Below are positions 1 to 7,800 of a stretch of DNA of 17,656 nucleotides, in pieces. The stretch is from positions 1-17,656 of the forward strand of contig USEF01000014.1 in assembly GCA_900553475.1 (NCBI GenBank), written 5' to 3'. The DNA is from an uncultured Collinsella sp. (GTDB taxonomy: Bacteria; Actinomycetota; Coriobacteriia; Coriobacteriales; Coriobacteriaceae). Each line of letters starts with the position of its first letter. The stretch's first letter is position 1. The position numbers and the translations under genes are program-made. The notes below the pieces were generated by a model. That model did no database searches. It worked only from the letters and a program-made list of their open reading frames with translations, and was not told the origin of the DNA.

Positions 1-1
1 G

Positions 2-874
2 ATGCCGCCGGCAGACGCTGCCGCTTCGCCGCATCGAGCTCCGGTCATCTGCGCCATTTCGGGTTCGGGCGGTTGCGGCAAGTCGACGATCGTTGCCACC
101 ATGGCACACGCATCGTCGCTGTTGGGCTTGCGTGCCGCCGTGCTCGACCTGGACCTGATGTTTGGAAACCTTTACGACTTGTTAGGCGTCGATGCTCCGC
201 GAGATATGGCGGCACTTATCGAGCCGTCGGCGGCGGGCGCGCTTGCCGAGCCGGATATCGTGGCCGCATCGATGCGCGTGGCGCCGGGCGTTACGCTCTG
301 GGGTCCCGTCGCGGCGCCCGAGCAAGCCGAGCTCATGGCACGTCCGGTGGAGCTACTGCTTGATGTTCTGCGTCGCGAATCCGACGTGGTCTTTATCGAT
401 ACCTCGGTCTTTTGGGGCGATGCCGTGGCGGCTGCGGTGGCGGCGAGCGACCGTTGCCTGGTCGTTGGCGATGCGGCGGTGTCGTCCGCGACATCGGCAT
501 CGCGCGTCATTGAACTGGCAAGTCGAGTAGGTGTGCCGCGCACGCGCATGAGCGCTGTGTTCAACCGGTTCGGTGCGCGCGGGGCAGACGAGGACGTCGC
601 CATGCGCTTTGAGATTGCCTGCGCGTTGAGCTCCAAGATTCGTATCGCCGATGGCGGGCAGGATCTCGCCGCGCTCATGGCGTTTGGGCGCGCTGACGAG
701 GCGGTGGGGCAGACCAGCGCTTTCGCGACCAGCGTGCGCGAGGCCACGCGCGAGATGCTCGTGGAACTGGGGTGTGCCGTCGGCCCTTGGAGCGATATGG
801 TCGCCGACCGTGCAACGCGTGCCGAGCGTCCGCGTATCCGCCTTCCCTGGTCGCGCGAGGGTGATCAGCGATGA
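2..874 (+). CDS. tadZ: TadZ/CpaE-like pilus-localising ATPase, probably 5'-truncated by the window edge
   Basis: This is a MinD/ParA-type P-loop ATPase that in tad loci positions the pilus machine at the membrane. The visible Walker A is GSGGCGKST (residues about 21-29, Lys27). The MinD/ParA 'signature' lysine that normally starts KGGxGK[ST] is a serine here (Ser22), while the core P-loop lysine is kept. A hydrophobic strand ending in Asp (FIDTS) follows near residue 132. The first residues are Ala/Pro-rich and read like an interdomain linker. Family members are usually 370-420 residues with an N-terminal receiver-like domain, so the ATG at position 2 may be internal and the true start lie upstream. 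It ends with a 4-bp ATGA overlap into tadA, which supports translational coupling. The family call is firm from P-loop plus context; the 5' boundary is not. Confidence 0.85.
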   Translation: MPPADAAASPHRAPVICAISGSGGCGKSTIVATMAHASSLLGLRAAVLDLDLMFGNLYDLLGVDAPRDMAALIEPSAAGALAEPDIVAASMRVAPGVTLWGPVAAPEQAELMARPVELLLDVLRRESDVVFIDTSVFWGDAVAAAVAASDRCLVVGDAAVSSATSASRVIELASRVGVPRTRMSAVFNRFGARGADEDVAMRFEIACALSSKIRIADGGQDLAALMAFGRADEAVGQTSAFATSVREATREMLVELGCAVGPWSDMVADRATRAERPRIRLPWSREGDQR

Positions 875-2199
875 GCCTGCAAACAAGGATTAAGGCTGCC
901 GGCGCTGCAGCGGCGGCAGCGCCTGTAGATGCGGGGCGTCGCCGCGCGGTGAAACGACGTACCAAGCGCGCCGTGATGGACCGCATGGGTTACGACGAAG
1001 TGGCGCGTATCAGCGCCTATATCGACCCGGCACTTGCCCGCTCGGAATTGCGTCCCGCGGTGGAGGCGGCGCTCAACGTGGAGGAAGCGACCGACCTGGC
1101 GACGCCCGAGCGCGAGACCATCATCGACGAGATTTTGGATGACGTGGTGGGCTTGGGACCGTTGCAGCCGCTCATCGAGGATGACACCGTTACCGAGATC
1201 ATGATCAACGGCTGCCGCTCGGCTTTCTTTGAACGTGGCGGCGTCTTGTACCCCATCGAGCATGCGTTTGAGGATGATGAGCAGATCCGTGTGCTTATCG
1301 ACCGCATCATCTCGCCACTTGGCCGTCGTATCGACGAGCGCAGCCCCATCGTCAACGCCCGCCTCAAAACGGGCTATCGCGTCAACGCGGTGATCCCGCC
1401 TGTGGCGATTGACGGACCGATTCTCACCATCCGAAAGTTCTCGGACCGCATCTGCTCGCTGGACGAGCTTGTGGGGCTGGGGTCGCTGCCGCTTTGGTAT
1501 GCGCAGCTGCTGTCGTGCGCGGTGTCGCTGCGACAGGACCTGGCGGTTGCGGGAGGCACGGGATCTGGTAAGACCACCCTGCTCAACGCGTTGTCATGCG
1601 AGATTTCCACCGGCGAGCGCATCGTGACGATCGAGGACTCTGCCGAGCTCAAGTTTGCGCATCATCCGCACGTGGTGCGCCTAGAGGCGCGCGAGGCTTC
1701 AATTGAGGGTGAGGGTGCGGTGACGATTCGCGACCTAGTAACTAATGCCCTGCGCATGCGCCCCGACCGCATCGTGGTGGGCGAGGTGCGTGGTGCCGAG
1801 TGCTGCGACATGTTGCAGGCCATGAACACGGGCCACGACGGGTCGCTCACCACACTTCATGCGGGCTCAGAACAGGAGGCCGTGGTGCGTCTGACGTTGC
1901 TTGCACGTTATGGCATCGATCTGCCGAGCGAGCTCATCGAGGAGCAGATTGCCATGGCGCTCGACGGCATCGTGATGTCCGAGCGCCATGCCGATGGCAG
2001 GCGTTTCGTCTCCTCGTATTCGGGGGTGCGTCGCGCCGCGTCGGGCGGCGTAGAACTCGAGCGCTATGTGACTTTCGATGCCGCCGAGCGCACCTGGACG
2101 CTTGACCGCGAGCCGCCGTTTATCGCAGAAGGCCTGCGGTCGGGGACGCTCACACAAGAGGAGGTGGACGAATGGAGGTCGCTGTGCCCCTCGTCGTAG
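871..2199 (+). CDS. tadA: TadA/CpaF-type pilus assembly ATPase
   Basis: This is a secretion ATPase of the GspE/VirB11 superfamily, the cytoplasmic motor that drives Flp pilus assembly through TadB/TadC. At 442 residues it has the usual length. The N-terminal helical region carries the family signature around DDVVGLGPLQPLIEDDTVTEI. Walker A is GGTGSGKTT (residues 228-236, Lys234), the Walker B region is DRIVVGEVRG (Glu305), and the His box TTLHAGS has His330. The first 30 residues are basic and Ala-rich. The start codon overlaps the tadZ stop (ATGA), and the 3' end overlaps tadB by 28 bp. Both overlaps point to one polycistronic unit. Identification is secure from motif order and neighbours. 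Confidence 0.96.
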   Translation: MSLQTRIKAAGAAAAAAPVDAGRRRAVKRRTKRAVMDRMGYDEVARISAYIDPALARSELRPAVEAALNVEEATDLATPERETIIDEILDDVVGLGPLQPLIEDDTVTEIMINGCRSAFFERGGVLYPIEHAFEDDEQIRVLIDRIISPLGRRIDERSPIVNARLKTGYRVNAVIPPVAIDGPILTIRKFSDRICSLDELVGLGSLPLWYAQLLSCAVSLRQDLAVAGGTGSGKTTLLNALSCEISTGERIVTIEDSAELKFAHHPHVVRLEAREASIEGEGAVTIRDLVTNALRMRPDRIVVGEVRGAECCDMLQAMNTGHDGSLTTLHAGSEQEAVVRLTLLARYGIDLPSELIEEQIAMALDGIVMSERHADGRRFVSSYSGVRRAASGGVELERYVTFDAAERTWTLDREPPFIAEGLRSGTLTQEEVDEWRSLCPSS

Positions 2200-3098
2200 G
2201 GGGTTTGGCAGGGTTTTCTGTTGCGACGGCGTGCGGGGCGGAACCTCGTGTGCCGCAGGTGCCGCCGGCGGAGCTGGCGCGTCAGGCGCTCGAGACGGTG
2301 GCAGAGAAGCTGCCGCGTGAGCTGGTGGAAAACGATCTGCTGAAAAAGATTGCCCGTTCGTGGGCATCGCTGGCTCCGGCGCATCGCCTTGGCCTCGTGA
2401 TTGAAGATGCTTCGGGGCGTTTGGCGTTTCTGCTGCTATCGAGCGGTGTCTGCTGCGTTTTACTAACGATGGTGTCGTTATCGCCCCTCGGATTTGCCTT
2501 GGGACTTGTTGCTCCGATTGCCGTTGGCGCCGCTCGGGATGGCTTTGAGAGCCGGCGCGAGCAACACGATGCAGAAGAGGCCATGCCCGAGGCGTTTACC
2601 GCACTTTCCATGTCGCTTGCCTCGGGACATTCGCTGGCCCAGGGCATGCGCTTTGTGGGCGCTCATGCGCAAGAGCCGGTACATACCGAGTTTTTGCGGG
2701 TAGCGGCGGCGATCGATTGCGGCATCTCGGCGACCGACGCGCTCGATGACTTGCTCGTGCGCATCGACGCCCCCGGTCTTTCGCTTGTGACCTTGGCGCT
2801 TAAGGTGTCACAGCGCACTGGCGCTCCGCTTGCCGACTTACTGTCCGAGGCGTCGAGCATGGTGGGGGAGCGCATTGAGCTCAAGCGCCACCTGGATGTT
2901 AAGACGTCACAGGCGCGTATGTCGGCACACATGGTCGCGGCGATGCCGGCGGGCATGTGCGCGGTGTTGGCGCTGCTTTCGGCAGATTTTCGTCGCGGTC
3001 TTGCGACGCCTGCCGGTGCGGGCGCTGTGGTGCTGGGTCTAGCCCTCAACGTCGTTGCCCTGGTGGTTATCCGGCGCATTATGCGGGTGGAGCTATGA
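2172..3098 (+). CDS. tadB: TadB-like inner-membrane platform protein (T2SSF domain)
   Basis: This 308-residue membrane protein should form, with TadC, the platform on which TadA acts to extrude Flp pilin. Hydrophobic segments lie at about 84-120 (a pair), 230-250 and 262-280. The soluble helical type II secretion F domain lies between, at about 135-230, with the typical EAFTALSMSLASGHSL and APLADLLSEAS stretches. The start overlaps the end of tadA by 28 bp. The 3' end overlaps tadC by 4 bp (ATGA). A weak additional hydrophobic stretch at residues 5-20 may be another membrane segment. The TadB rather than TadC label follows gene order (A-B-C) and length, so it is slightly less certain than the family. 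Confidence 0.9.
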   Translation: MEVAVPLVVGGLAGFSVATACGAEPRVPQVPPAELARQALETVAEKLPRELVENDLLKKIARSWASLAPAHRLGLVIEDASGRLAFLLLSSGVCCVLLTMVSLSPLGFALGLVAPIAVGAARDGFESRREQHDAEEAMPEAFTALSMSLASGHSLAQGMRFVGAHAQEPVHTEFLRVAAAIDCGISATDALDDLLVRIDAPGLSLVTLALKVSQRTGAPLADLLSEASSMVGERIELKRHLDVKTSQARMSAHMVAAMPAGMCAVLALLSADFRRGLATPAGAGAVVLGLALNVVALVVIRRIMRVEL

Positions 3099-3736
3099 GC
3101 GCCCTGGTTGCAGTTGTGGCTTGCCTGTGTGCCCTGAGTGTATTTGTCGCGACGGGTTTGGATCGGGCGGATGCGCGCAAGATCGCAGGGGCCTGCAAGC
3201 GCGAGGCGGTGCTGGTCGCTACCGCGGGTCGCTCGGTGGTCGATGCCCTGACCGCGCGAGTGAAGGGCGCGGTTGGAGCGGGCGGCCCGGCGCGAGTTTC
3301 GCTCGGCGAAGTGTCCGAGATGATCGATGTTGTGCGCTTGGGTCTTTCGGCCGGTCTTTCGTTTGATGCGGCGCTTGAGATTTTCTGTGCCAACCGCCGG
3401 TCAGTGCTGGCTCTTCGACTTGAGCGGGCCTGCATGGCGTGGCAGGTGGGCGTGGGCACGCGTGAGGACGAGTTGTTGGCCGCCGCGCGCGACCTGGACG
3501 TGCGAGCGCTCGAGACCTTTGCCATCACGGTGGGGCAGGCGCTCGCCCTGGGTGCCCCACTTGCCGAGACGCTGGCCGCTCAAAGTCGCGAGATCCGTGC
3601 GGCTCATCGCGCCGCGGTCGAGCGCGAGATCGAGCGTGCGCCCGTCAAGCTGCTGATTCCCACCGGCACACTCATCTTGCCGGCGTTGCTTCTGTCCATA
3701 TTGGGCCCGCTGTTGGGAGCAGGCGGGATGATGTAG
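3095..3736 (+). CDS. tadC: TadC-like inner-membrane platform protein (T2SSF domain)
   Basis: This is the second T2SSF platform protein of the tad machine, 213 residues and shorter than the roughly 300 residues of proteobacterial TadC. It has an N-terminal membrane span (about 3-21), an F-domain core (about 73-180, containing VRLGLSAGLSFDAALEIF and GQALALGAPLAETL), and a C-terminal hydrophobic hairpin (about 185-210, LLIPTGTLILPALLLSILGPLL). The reading frame is open further upstream, but the ATG at 3095 is chosen because it makes the same ATGA stop/start overlap seen elsewhere in the operon and places the membrane span at the N-terminus. The flp gene follows after a 10-bp gap. Confidence 0.88.
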   Translation: MSALVAVVACLCALSVFVATGLDRADARKIAGACKREAVLVATAGRSVVDALTARVKGAVGAGGPARVSLGEVSEMIDVVRLGLSAGLSFDAALEIFCANRRSVLALRLERACMAWQVGVGTREDELLAAARDLDVRALETFAITVGQALALGAPLAETLAAQSREIRAAHRAAVEREIERAPVKLLIPTGTLILPALLLSILGPLLGAGGMM

Positions 3737-3746
3737 GGAGGAATAC

Positions 3747-3980
3747 ATGAACACGATGACTGACGTTGCTGGCAAGGTCTGGAGCTGGGCTGTTTGCCAG
3801 TCAATTCGCGCTCGCCAGCATGCCGGGGAGCTACTGCAGGAGGAGAGTGCGCAGGGCACCACCGAATACGCCATCTTGGTCGGCGTGCTCGTGGTGATCG
3901 CCATCATTGCCATTGTCGCATTTAAGGGCAAGGTCCAAGATCTATGGAACGCTATCAGCGAGGGCATCAACAGCCTGTAG
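3747..3980 (+). CDS. flp: Flp-type major prepilin
   Basis: This 77-residue protein is the expected structural subunit of the type IVc pilus. It has a 35-residue leader, then the class III motif AQGTTEY (Glu40, Tyr41 in the +5/+6 positions if cleavage falls between Ala35 and Gln36), then a single hydrophobic helix (about 42-59) and a short C-terminal tail ending NAISEGINSL. The residue before the predicted cut is Ala instead of the usual Gly. A strong Shine-Dalgarno (GGGAGGA, 3736-3742) sits just before the ATG, consistent with high translation of a major pilin. The leader is longer than the 10-20 residues common for Flp proteins; an ATG at codon 4 would shorten it only trivially. Confidence 0.9.
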   Translation: MNTMTDVAGKVWSWAVCQSIRARQHAGELLQEESAQGTTEYAILVGVLVVIAIIAIVAFKGKVQDLWNAISEGINSL

Positions 3981-4507
3981 AGGGCGAGCGCCCCATCGGG
4001 GTGCTGCTGGTGTTTGCTTGCCTGACCGTGGCGATAGCGGCGGTGCTTTGGGGGCTTAACGCCGCGCGGCAGCAGCGTCCTGGGGCCGCCTTCGATTCGG
4101 GCTCAGATTCGGCGGTGGCGTCTCAAAAAGATGAGATGCGAGATGCGGACGATTCGGATGTCGCTGTCACGGCGCAAACCTTTCTGCGGACGCTCGACAA
4201 GCGGTCTGGCACTGCGACGGATTCACCTGAGGACAACGCGATTGCGGTCCGGCTTGCATGGTCCGAGGACCGACCGATGACCGAGGCAGCGGCGGATATG
4301 TTACGCGCCTACCGCGAGGTGCCAACGGCCCAGCTCGCCCTGAGCGGCTATCTCGATATTAAGGGCAACGTATGGGGCGCCATCGTGCGCGATGGGCGCG
4401 GCTGGGTCGATATGGTGACGGTTGCCGCGGATGCTGGCGATGCTTCGTGTCGTCTGCGCGCCGTGCGTCTGGTCCCGCAAACAATAAGCTCAAAGGAGGG
4501 ATCGTGA
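3944..4507 (+). CDS. Unrecognised single-span membrane protein of the tad operon
   Basis: I do not recognise this 187-residue protein. It has a short charged N-terminus, one hydrophobic segment (about 18-40), an acidic low-complexity linker (about 50-75, rich in Asp/Ser), then a compact domain of about 110 residues with alternating hydrophobic strands. Topology suggests a cytoplasmic N-terminus and an extracytoplasmic C-terminal domain. It lies between flp and the small pilin-like gene, one base from the latter. The ATG at 3944 lies inside the end of flp (37-bp overlap) with only a weak ribosome site. An in-frame GTG at 4001 is an alternative but would cut into the membrane span. Its position suggests a pilus-assembly accessory role, which is inference only. 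Confidence 0.72.
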   Translation: MERYQRGHQQPVEGERPIGVLLVFACLTVAIAAVLWGLNAARQQRPGAAFDSGSDSAVASQKDEMRDADDSDVAVTAQTFLRTLDKRSGTATDSPEDNAIAVRLAWSEDRPMTEAAADMLRAYREVPTAQLALSGYLDIKGNVWGAIVRDGRGWVDMVTVAADAGDASCRLRAVRLVPQTISSKEGS

Positions 4508-4508
4508 A

Positions 4509-4727
4509 ATGCATGGCATTCTGCGTGAGGAATCTGCCCAGGCGACGGTCGAATACGCCATCGTCACGGTGGCGCTGTTATCGATCGTGCTGGCGATTGT
4601 GGGACTTTGGCGTGCTGGCACCGATGGACGCTTGGCGGCGCTGGTTGAGCGGGCGGCATCCCATGGCGTTGCCTCGACGTCGGTTATCGACGCCGCTGCG
4701 GGCGCTAAGGACATCGCGTTGTATTGA
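4509..4727 (+). CDS. Small pilin-like (TadE/Flp-type pseudopilin) protein
   Basis: This 72-residue protein begins with a class III prepilin signal: basic/acidic leader MHGILREESA, then QATVEY (Glu15, Tyr16), then a hydrophobic helix (about 17-33). Predicted cleavage is between Ala10 and Gln11. The C-terminal part is short and lacks a recognisable domain. The Shine-Dalgarno AAAGGAGGG (4491-4499) is 9 bases before the ATG and lies within the end of the upstream gene. A GTG at 4504 reads a different frame and is not used here. It is most likely a second Flp-like minor pilin; a truncated TadE/TadF-type pseudopilin is the alternative. Confidence 0.85.
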   Translation: MHGILREESAQATVEYAIVTVALLSIVLAIVGLWRAGTDGRLAALVERAASHGVASTSVIDAAAGAKDIALY

Positions 4728-5199
4728 TATCGCGCGCGAGGACCGGGCGCAGTCTACGGTCGAGGCCGCTTTTTTGCTGCCGACGTTTCTGACGCTCATC
4801 CTTCTCGCACTGCAACCGGTGTGCCTGCTTTATACGCGCGCGGTCATGGAGTCTGCCGCCGCCGAGACCGCGCGGCTCATGACCACGACGACGGCGGAGG
4901 ACGACGATCTTAAGGAGTTCACCCTCCGCCGGCTTGCCGCAGTGCCCAACGTTTCGATCTTTCATGCCGGCGGGCCGTTGTCGTGGGATGTCGAGCTTAG
5001 CCGGGCCGATGCGGGCGGCGTCTCGTCCGTGTCCGTTTCCGGCGAGGTCAAGCCGTTGCCTGTGATCGGTGCGTTTGCGCAGGTTATGGGTGGTACCGCC
5101 GAGGGCGGCTACGTTGAGCTCAAGGTCGATGTCTCGTATCAATCACGTCCCGAATGGCTGGAGGGAGATTATGATTCGTGGATTGCTGCATGGGATTAA
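4663..5199 (+). CDS. tadE: TadE-like pseudopilin
   Basis: This is a TadE/TadF-type minor pseudopilin, about 178 residues from the chosen start. It has an Arg-rich N-terminus, the processing motif DRAQSTVEA (Ala29/Gln30, Glu34), a hydrophobic helix (about 36-57), then a soluble domain containing the conserved AxxETARLMTTTTAEDD stretch and several beta strands. The start is uncertain: the ATG at 4663 gives a 65-bp overlap with the preceding gene and has a poor ribosome site. An ATG at 4624 and a non-canonical ATT at 4723, overlapping the upstream stop, are alternatives. Everything after about 4735 is clearly coding. The gene overlaps the next one by 29 bp. Confidence 0.82.
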   Translation: MALPRRRLSTPLRALRTSRCIDIAREDRAQSTVEAAFLLPTFLTLILLALQPVCLLYTRAVMESAAAETARLMTTTTAEDDDLKEFTLRRLAAVPNVSIFHAGGPLSWDVELSRADAGGVSSVSVSGEVKPLPVIGAFAQVMGGTAEGGYVELKVDVSYQSRPEWLEGDYDSWIAAWD

Positions 5200-7324
5200 G
5201 CGTTTCTGGTCTAGACGCGTTTTGACGCGCCGTCCGAGCTGCCATCGCAAGCGAGGCGGCTTTATGGGTCGAGCCGGTATCGACCTGTTTATCGAAGACG
5301 GTGCCTACACCACGCTTTCCTCTGCGGTGGTCATCTTGGTGGTGCTCACGCTGCTGTTTTCGTCGACGGCGGCGATATGGAGCATGTCGCGCGCGGGGGA
5401 CACCCAGGTGGCTGCCGATAGCGGCGCGCTGGCAGGCGCCAATGTGGTGTCGTCCTATCACACGGCTGCCACGGTGGTGGATGCGAGCATTTTGAGTTTG
5501 GGCCTGGCGGGGTTTGCCACGATCGGGACGGGCCTGGTCGCCATCCTCATCCCGGGCGCCGAACCAGTTGCCGGCAATATGGTCGACACCGGGATTGAGA
5601 TTATTAAAACGCGCAACAAGTTTGCCAAAAGCGCATCGGAAGGCTTACAGAAAATCGAGACGGCTCTGCCGTATCTGATCGCCGCGCGTGCCACGCAGGC
5701 GGTCTCGGCGCAGGATACCGATAATGTGACCTATACCGGTACGGCGCTTGCCGTGCCCAGGACATCCGAGTCGGACTTCGCTGCGCTCGAGGGGTCCGAG
5801 ATCTCGACCGATGCCATTAAAGACACATCGGATGATTTAGAGCGTGCGGCCGAGGAGCTGCGGAAGGCTTCTGAGGACACGGCGAAGGCTAAAGAGCGCG
5901 CTTGGCTGGCGGATTGTGGCGGGTCGGACGAGAGTTCGATTGGCAAGTACTCGTGTATGTGGGAGCGTGCGAAAAAACTAGCAGAACTATCTGACAGCCA
6001 GAACCGTCATGAAAAGTCGAGCATCACATGGGAGCCGCAAATAGCGCTCGATCGCGCGAAAACCTATTACCGACAGCGCTTGGCGAATGAAAAACCTCAG
6101 GGATCGAGCGTCGAGATGAAAGCGCAGTCAGCCGCTCGAAAAGCGTTCTATGCCTATGCGATTGAAGAGGTCGATCGAGCATACATAAAAGATGATGGCG
6201 AACGGTTTTCTGCCTATATCCCACTATTGCCGCGTGTCCCAAACGAGGTGCGGCCGACCGAACTTTACACCGATGCCGCATGGCCTGTAAGCAACAACGA
6301 CGGCAGAACATACCTGCATTATGGAGTCGAATGCCCCGTCTATCAGAAAGGGACTCCGAGTGGGCTGGCATCTGTTGCTGATTATGATGGTCGTGATACA
6401 TGCGAAGCGTGCGGCTTCGGCGTGGTTACGCTTGGAAGCGCCCTCATGCCGCCATCGTTCATCGAAAACGGCTTCGAGTACCACTTTGACAAGTTCAAAG
6501 AGGCTCTGGAAGACTACGTCGAATGCCGCAACAAAGAGCTCGAGCTCGAGCGTCAGACCGAAGACGAGGCCGATCGTGCGGGCAATACGTTTGACCAGGC
6601 CATCAAGGAGCTTTCGGGCGAGCGTCCGCGTATCGCTCCGCCCGGTCGCAACGGCGTGGTCGCCTTTGCGGTTACGGGTGCCATCTCGAGCCCCGACGAG
6701 CTCAACTCTTCGTTTAACACGGCAGTCAGGCTTGGCAATCGCGGTGCTATCTCTGGCGCGGTGCTGGCACCCGATGACGCGACGGCGCAAAACAACGTGC
6801 TTTCGCGATTTTTCTCGACATTGAAGGAACGCTCGGGCGGCGTTGCCGGCGTGCTCGACGGCGTCATGGATGTTTGGGGACGGCTGCTCGTAGGATACGG
6901 TGATATTCAAGGTTCGGCCGACGAACTTATGGACGAGATGATTAAAGGCCTAGGAGGGGGCAGCGGCGCGTTGGGCTCCATCGCATCGTGGCTCGGCGAT
7001 ACCGTTTCGGCGTCCGTGGCGGCGCTGGGTTTGGAACCGTGCGACTTGCGCCTGCGAAAGCCGGTGCTGACCGATTCTGCCAACGTCATTAAGAGTCCGG
7101 GGTCTGACATTGCGGGTCTCTCTCAAGCGCAAGACAAACTGCGAAGTATTCCGTTGGGCGTGACCGATCCCAAGGCGCTTTGCGAGGCGTTGGAATATCA
7201 AGTCGAACGCACCATTAGCGGTACGGTGTTCACACTTGCGGAGATTCCTCTGCCCGGCGGCGGCTCCATCCCGCTCACCGTCGATGTCGCCACGCTGGTT
7301 GGCGCTCTGGGCGGTGGGTCGTAA
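5171..7324 (+). CDS. Large TadG-like pilus-associated surface protein
   Basis: This 717-residue protein has a basic leader of about 40 residues, the TadE/TadG-type EDGAYTT motif (Glu42-Thr48), a membrane span (about 50-70), then ADSGALAGA, typical of the Tad N-terminal domain. A second hydrophobic stretch lies at about 108-135. A charged helical region follows (about 190-300). The middle (about 253-416) is encoded by visibly lower-GC DNA with ATA codons and most of the cysteines (CGG, YSCMW, VECPV, TCEACG). The C-terminal third is Gly/Ser-rich with hydrophobic patches. The start is set by the Shine-Dalgarno GGAGGGA just before ATG 5171; the frame is open further upstream but inside tadE. It probably acts as an anchored minor pilus or adhesive component. 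It ends with TAATG overlap into the next gene. Confidence 0.85.
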   Translation: MIRGLLHGIKRFWSRRVLTRRPSCHRKRGGFMGRAGIDLFIEDGAYTTLSSAVVILVVLTLLFSSTAAIWSMSRAGDTQVAADSGALAGANVVSSYHTAATVVDASILSLGLAGFATIGTGLVAILIPGAEPVAGNMVDTGIEIIKTRNKFAKSASEGLQKIETALPYLIAARATQAVSAQDTDNVTYTGTALAVPRTSESDFAALEGSEISTDAIKDTSDDLERAAEELRKASEDTAKAKERAWLADCGGSDESSIGKYSCMWERAKKLAELSDSQNRHEKSSITWEPQIALDRAKTYYRQRLANEKPQGSSVEMKAQSAARKAFYAYAIEEVDRAYIKDDGERFSAYIPLLPRVPNEVRPTELYTDAAWPVSNNDGRTYLHYGVECPVYQKGTPSGLASVADYDGRDTCEACGFGVVTLGSALMPPSFIENGFEYHFDKFKEALEDYVECRNKELELERQTEDEADRAGNTFDQAIKELSGERPRIAPPGRNGVVAFAVTGAISSPDELNSSFNTAVRLGNRGAISGAVLAPDDATAQNNVLSRFFSTLKERSGGVAGVLDGVMDVWGRLLVGYGDIQGSADELMDEMIKGLGGGSGALGSIASWLGDTVSASVAALGLEPCDLRLRKPVLTDSANVIKSPGSDIAGLSQAQDKLRSIPLGVTDPKALCEALEYQVERTISGTVFTLAEIPLPGGGSIPLTVDVATLVGALGGGS

Positions 7325-7800
7325 TGAGTATCCGCATGCGTCTGCGCGAGGAGCGCGCCCAAGCGACGGTGGAGATGGCAGTGGTTACGCCCGTTTTGCT
7401 GGTGCTGGCACTCATCGTGTACAACGTCATGATCTTTGCCGGCGCTGTCGCGCGCTTCGACCGCGTGGTGCCCGACATCGTGCTAGCGCATGCCGTGGCG
7501 TCGGAGGGGGAGGGCGACGAAAGCTCTGCCGATGCCTCGGCGACGGTCCAGACTCAAATTCTGAATGCCATGGAAGGCTATGACTTGCAGATCGAAGTGT
7601 CGAGCGAGCAAGGCGCGGAGGCATCGGATGGTGGCCTGCTCTCCCTATCCGGTACGTTTAGGACCTACACCTGCACCATGCACTATGAGCCGTGGCCGAC
7701 TTCTCTCAGCATCGCTGGCGTTCCGCTGGGGGCGCCGACAACGTTGTCGCACGAGCGCGCGGTGACGGTCGATCCGTGGCGTCCGGGGGTGGTCATGTGA
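7324..7800 (+). CDS. Second TadE-like pseudopilin
   Basis: This 158-residue protein has the same processing pattern as the other pilin-like proteins here: leader MSIRMRLREERA, then QATVEM (Glu17), then a hydrophobic helix (about 19-40), then a soluble domain with acidic Ser/Glu-rich segment (about 60-72) and beta-strand-rich C-terminus. It starts one base before the end of the TadG-like gene (TAATG) and overlaps the DUF192 gene at its own end (GTGA), so it belongs to the tad operon. It probably works as a minor pseudopilin in pilus initiation. I cannot separate TadE from TadF by reading alone. Confidence 0.85.
   Translation: MSIRMRLREERAQATVEMAVVTPVLLVLALIVYNVMIFAGAVARFDRVVPDIVLAHAVASEGEGDESSADASATVQTQILNAMEGYDLQIEVSSEQGAEASDGGLLSLSGTFRTYTCTMHYEPWPTSLSIAGVPLGAPTTLSHERAVTVDPWRPGVVM

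Noticed and set aside
4504..4662. A GTG start at 4504 making a longer TadE-like protein
   Set aside because: The extra residues are Arg/Cys-rich and lack pilin features, while the other frame here clearly encodes the small pilin-like protein.
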